NCBI RefSeq assembly: GCF_041749095.1
Contig: NZ_JBGTCA010000022.1
Location: 1 to 40,784, forward strand
Length of the DNA stretch: 40,784 bases
Direction of reading: 5' to 3'
From: Aquiflexum sp041749095
GTDB taxonomy: Bacteria; Bacteroidota; Bacteroidia; Cytophagales; Cyclobacteriaceae
The position numbers were made by a program, and so were the translations under genes. The notes beneath the pieces were generated by a model. That model worked only from the letters and a program-made list of their open reading frames with translations, was not told the origin of the DNA and searched no databases. Of the stretch, positions 37,849 through 40,784 are shown one piece after another (the first letter of the stretch is position 1; each line of letters begins with the position of its first letter).

Positions 37849-39147
37849 TCAAAAAGCCCAATAAAACCTTCCCGATTCAGTTCTGAGTAATCTCGAATCC
37901 TGAAACTCGCCTATCACCTCAATATTTTCACCAAGTCTGGAAGCTTCAAAGGTATGGCTGTCAGCAAAATTTTCCCTGATCAACACCCCCGCATTATCTT
38001 CCAATGATTCAAATGCAGACAACTCATAGGTAAGCAAATTTTCAAAAATATATCCACTTGTTCCATCAGGCAACTTGACCCTAAACCAATCATTGACTTT
38101 TGCCTGAAGTCGTATGATTTCGTTTTGAGATAGGTTTTGGGTAATCGAACTCTGGGTATTGGGTTGATTTCTCAGATTGGCTGTTGCCACTTTTATTCGG
38201 GCAAACTGACCTAAATGTATCGAATCAGCAACCGAATGGGAATTGGTCAATGTTACAGTTTCAAAAAACGGATAGGGATCCACTGCACCCCTTCTGTAAA
38301 TGCCAAAATGTAAATGTGGTGCTGTGGTGATCGCATTTCCTGTGTTTCCTACCGTCCCTAAGGTATCTCCAATCTTGACACTCTGACCCGTGTTGACCAA
38401 TTGGCTGTCCAGATGGGCATAATAAAAGGAATATCCGTCATGACTGACGCTAACAGTTTTTCCTCCTAAATTATTGACACCTACCCGGGTGACTCTCCCG
38501 GGGCTGACAGTGGTGACCGGAGTGCCTCTAGGCGCAAAGACATCCACACCTTCATGGACTCTCCTACCTCCATCACGTTGAACCCCAAAAAATGAGGCAA
38601 TAGATCGATGGTTTTTGCCACTGATTGGAAAAGCCAAAGTAGGGTTTTGTTGAATGGTGATTTCGACAAGCCCACCTCTAAACAATTCCGGTTGGATCCT
38701 TAATCCCAATCTCCCCGAATTCCTTACCTGAAATTCGAGCCTGTTGGTGTCTTTGGCAAATTGGATGTTTTTGTAACCACTTTGCCCCATTTCATACAGG
38801 TCAATAAAAAACCTGGAATCAGGATTGGAAATCACTTCAACCTGAACTGAAATCAACTGCCCCTCTTTTGTCCCAAATTCCATATAGATGGCCTGAGGTT
38901 GGTTTTTGTCAAAATGGGAGATTTCCCGGTAAGGAAGACTGATCTCAATAGGAGAAGAAAGTGCCGTTTCTCCCGCCTGGACCCAATCTCTGACCATTGC
39001 CGTGTTTTCAAACTCCGAGGATTGGAGAAAATTTCTGTACTGTTCATAAGGATTGCTTGGCCCTAATATTTTCCTGAAATTGGTCCTATTACATGCCCCC
39101 AACAGCAATCCCAATAGCAGAATAGAAATTAGATTTTTGGTATTCAT
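37849..39147 (-). CDS. M23 family metallopeptidase lipoprotein with SH3-like C-terminus
   Basis: This 432-residue envelope endopeptidase cleaves peptide bonds in peptidoglycan. The signal peptide ends in the lipobox LLGAC (Cys19). An N-terminal beta domain (~55-170) precedes the M23 (LytM) catalytic domain. That domain has VHEGVDVFAPRGTPV (zinc ligands His198 and Asp202), YYAHLDSQL (His245) and APHLHFGIYR (His278, His280), all present, so it should be active. An SH3b-like domain follows (KVATANLRNQPNTQSS ... WFRVKLPDGTSGYIFENLL, about 320-385). I start at ATG 39147 (MNTKNLISIL) because it gives the lipoprotein signal. The longer in-frame start would run through a palindromic repeat. Confidence 0.95.
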   Translation of the reverse strand: MNTKNLISILLLGLLLGACNRTNFRKILGPSNPYEQYRNFLQSSEFENTAMVRDWVQAGETALSSPIEISLPYREISHFDKNQPQAIYMEFGTKEGQLISVQVEVISNPDSRFFIDLYEMGQSGYKNIQFAKDTNRLEFQVRNSGRLGLRIQPELFRGGLVEITIQQNPTLAFPISGKNHRSIASFFGVQRDGGRRVHEGVDVFAPRGTPVTTVSPGRVTRVGVNNLGGKTVSVSHDGYSFYYAHLDSQLVNTGQSVKIGDTLGTVGNTGNAITTAPHLHFGIYRRGAVDPYPFFETVTLTNSHSVADSIHLGQFARIKVATANLRNQPNTQSSITQNLSQNEIIRLQAKVNDWFRVKLPDGTSGYIFENLLTYELSAFESLEDNAGVLIRENFADSHTFEASRLGENIEVIGEFQDSRLLRTESGRFYWAF

Positions 39148-39192
39148 CACATTTGTAAAACAAATACCGTGCGCAGTGTTTGACCCTTCCTT

Positions 39193-39520
39193 ACCCTTGA
39201 GGTTTTCAAAACCTCGAGGGTCAGGATAAATTGGAGTAGTTGATCTCAAAAGAATTGTATATTCAAAGCAGCGTTTTGATAGTAAAGGGTACGACCCCAA
39301 CGGGGTCGAATGAATCCGCCAACATATTAATTTCTATAAACATGTGACCTCTCCGAGGTCAAACTATTCTGATTTTTTTACACATTTCTATAAACATATG
39401 ACTTCTTCGAGGTCTGGTTTTCTTCTTTTTCTTGCCAATTAAATTGATGTTTTGATCCCAATGGGATCAAATGTTTATAGCAGAAATTCGGCAAAGAATG
39501 GCACGACCCCAATGGGGTCG
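39193..39520. repeat. Cluster of six REP-like palindromes with a shared flank
   Basis: There are six dyads. (A) 39193-39221, 14-bp arms, one mismatch. (B) CGACCCC-aac-GGGGTCG, 39292-39308. (C) TGACCTC-tcc-GAGGTCA, 39345-39361. (D) 39399-39414, one mismatch. (E) TTTGATCCC-aat-GGGATCAAA, 39451-39471. (F) CGACCCC-aat-GGGGTCG, 39504-39520. ATTTCTATAAACAT lies just before C (39330-39343) and D (39384-39397) and, inverted with a 3-base insertion, just after E (39471-39487). The form and spacing resemble a dispersed intergenic repeat family. No gene is present. Confidence 0.85.
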
Positions 39521-39544
39521 CATTGAACCTCTTAAATGCATGAT

Positions 39545-39593
39545 TGCTTAAAAATAAAACCCTGCCGTGAAATTTAAGGGTTTCATGGCAGGG
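39545..39593 (-). terminator. Intrinsic terminator of fabG
   Basis: On the minus strand CCCTGCCATGAAA (39593-39581) pairs with TTTCACGGCAGGG (39572-39560). The 13-bp stem has one G-U pair and an 8-base loop and is followed by TTTTATTTTT. It lies about 125 bases after the fabG stop. Confidence 0.88.
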
Positions 39594-39718
39594 CTCTAAT
39601 AAATGTATTGTTTTACTTCAGCATTTATCCCATCACTATGAATTTGACTAAAAAAACCAAATCACAAATGAAGATCACGGAGGCGTCGTCAATCGTCAAG
39701 CGTAATTCAAAATTCTAT

Positions 39719-40465
39719 TTATGTCAGCATCGCACCATCCACCTGTAGCACCTGACCGGAAATATAAGAACTCATCTCGGAACCTAAGAATACACAGGCA
39801 TTGGCCACTTCTTCGGGTTGCCCACCTCGCTTCATTGGAATACCATCTCTCCAGCCCTGAACTGTTTTTTCATCCAAAACCCCTGTCATCTCAGTTTCGA
39901 TAAAGCCCGGGGCTACGGCATTGGACCTGATATTTCTTGATCCCAATTCCAGAGCAACGGATTTGGTGAAGCCGATGATCCCGGATTTAGATGCTGCATA
40001 GTTTGCCTGACCTGCATTGCCTTTGATACCTACCACCGAGGTGATATTGATAATTGATCCAGCTTTAGCTTTCATCATGGGACGGGTGGCAGCTTTGACA
40101 GTATTGAAGCAGGATTTGAGATTGACACCTATTACCTCATCCCAAGCCTCTTCGGTCATTCTCATCAGCAGATTGTCGCGGGTAATGCCGGCATTGTTTA
40201 CTAAGATGTCCAAAGATCCGAATTCAGCCACTACAGTATTGACCAATTCCTCGGCTGCTTTGAAATTGGAAGCATCAGAACGATAGCCTTTGGCTTTGAT
40301 ACCAAAGGCATTCAGTTCATTTTCCAATGCCTGTCCTTTTTCCACACTTGACAGATATGTAAATGCCACATTGGCGCCTTCCTGTGCATAACGGATGGCA
40401 ATGGCCCTTCCTATTCCCTTAGATGCTCCCGTGATCAGAGCTGTTTTTCCGCTTAATAATCCCAT
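39719..40465 (-). CDS. fabG: 3-oxoacyl-[acyl-carrier-protein] reductase
   Basis: This 248-residue NADPH-dependent SDR performs the first reduction of each type II fatty-acid elongation cycle. It has the cofactor loop TGASKGIG (12-19), NNAG (90-93), ITSVVGIKGNAGQANYAASK with Ser143, Tyr156 and Lys160, and the FabG-type PGFIETEMT and IPMKRGGQPEEVANACVFLGSEMSSYISGQVLQVDGAM. The length and order fit FabG rather than other SDRs. The catalytic tetrad is intact, in contrast to the SDR at 18.0 kb. It is monocistronic here, with a terminator at 39545-39593. No other fab gene is adjacent. Confidence 0.97.
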   Translation of the reverse strand: MGLLSGKTALITGASKGIGRAIAIRYAQEGANVAFTYLSSVEKGQALENELNAFGIKAKGYRSDASNFKAAEELVNTVVAEFGSLDILVNNAGITRDNLLMRMTEEAWDEVIGVNLKSCFNTVKAATRPMMKAKAGSIINITSVVGIKGNAGQANYAASKSGIIGFTKSVALELGSRNIRSNAVAPGFIETEMTGVLDEKTVQGWRDGIPMKRGGQPEEVANACVFLGSEMSSYISGQVLQVDGAMLT

Positions 40466-40499
40466 CTTGTATTATTTTGGTTGGTATTTGTTAAAGGGT

Positions 40500-40507
40500 C
40501 AAAAATA
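40500..40507 (-). promoter_or_regulatory. Possible -7 box of fabG
   Basis: The minus strand reads TATTTTTG, matching TAnnTTTG, and lies 34 bases before the fabG ATG. No TTTG is seen at the -33 position. Confidence 0.35.
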
Positions 40508-40784
40508 AGAAATTTATATTTAGGTTGAATTTTCAACGAGAATTCGTTTTGGAAGAATGGCAACATTTCTAAAAAGTTAAATTCCAGTAGCGATCCAATA
40601 AAACAAGGATAACTATTTAAAAAGACTTTGCCTTGTCACCTCGAGTTTACAACATTTTGAAAAAGTTCAGAATAGGTAATGATAACAGGTTAACTATTCT
40701 GGCCTCGTCCACGATAGTTATCGGGATCGGCCACCGGGCTTGTCGTTTGGGAAGGTGGGGGGTTGGAAAAGCGGCGGCAGATCG
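40508..40784. other. AT-rich gap passing into a GC-rich tail at the window edge
   Basis: The first part is ordinary AT-rich intergenic DNA. CAGAATAG (40668-40675) and CTATTCTG (40694-40701) form an 8-bp inverted repeat. After 40702 the composition jumps to roughly two-thirds G+C. The tail contains the palindrome CGATAGTTATCG (40712-40723) and G-runs. No ORF or RNA gene is recognisable in what is visible; it may be the edge of a dispersed repeat or of the next feature. Confidence 0.6.

Noticed and set aside
39148..39300. A 51-residue longer start for the M23 lipoprotein gene
   Set aside because: It reads through a palindromic repeat and would bury the lipoprotein signal peptide inside the protein.
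39193..39520. CRISPR array
   Set aside because: The repeated units are short palindromes of differing sequence with irregular spacing, there are no constant-length spacers, and no cas gene is nearby.

Overview
The window is chromosomal DNA from a member of the Bacteroidota, most likely order Cytophagales and probably the Cyclobacteriaceae. The evidence is the set of lineage-typical families: long-form IspG with an inserted domain, DUF6089, DUF4199 and DUF4221 proteins, a GNAT-nitrilase fusion, and a second, degenerate dihydroorotase. Several genes also carry TAnnTTTG promoter boxes instead of TATAAT. The genus call is inference, because no rRNA or tRNA gene is visible. I see no insertion sequence, prophage, CRISPR array or integron. 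It is a mostly ordinary core region with unusually rich intergenic repeats.

Layout. 1-4.4 kb (+): 3' part of an SDR gene, ispG, a small membrane protein, an MmcQ/YjbR protein and a lone ABC ATPase. 4.4-10.96 kb (-): a hicB-hicA toxin-antitoxin pair, a SlyD-like FKBP isomerase, a small membrane protein, leuS, a DUF6089 barrel protein and an MscS channel. 11.2-15.8 kb (+): a tight operon of GNAT-nitrilase fusion, kdsC, kdsA and an L,D-transpeptidase, which meets a second, different L,D-transpeptidase tail to tail. 16.8-22.3 kb (+): PTPS-type pterin synthase overlapping folE, closed by a clear terminator; then an SDR lacking the catalytic tyrosine, a coiled-coil protein, an unknown protein, a flavin reductase, a DUF4221 lipoprotein and a ligase-associated exonuclease. 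22.7-30.1 kb (+): a phosphotriesterase-like lipoprotein, guaA, a possible small RNA or attenuator, a degenerate dihydroorotase, two DUF4199 proteins and two GT2 glycosyltransferases. They converge on a zinc-ribbon methyltransferase (-). 31.1-35.3 kb (+): a periplasmic adaptor, FtsX/MacB-type permease and TolC-family operon with no ATPase. 35.8-40.5 kb (-): a ribbon-helix-helix protein, a PH-like membrane protein, an SPFH protein, an M23 peptidase lipoprotein and fabG.

How the genes work together. Envelope biogenesis dominates: KDO synthesis (kdsC, kdsA), two L,D-transpeptidases, an M23 peptidase, glycosyltransferases, a tripartite export system, fatty-acid elongation (fabG) and isoprenoid precursor synthesis (ispG). 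folE and the PTPS homologue form a pterin module.

The most interesting items are the SPFH / PH-like / ribbon-helix-helix gene set, which includes a 56-residue gene; the SDR with Ile in place of the catalytic Tyr beside the pterin genes; the dihydroorotase homologue that has lost its metal ligands; the promoter-terminator cassette at 25.59-25.76 kb; and several families of palindromic intergenic repeats at 22.4, 37.65, 37.8 and 39.2-39.5 kb.
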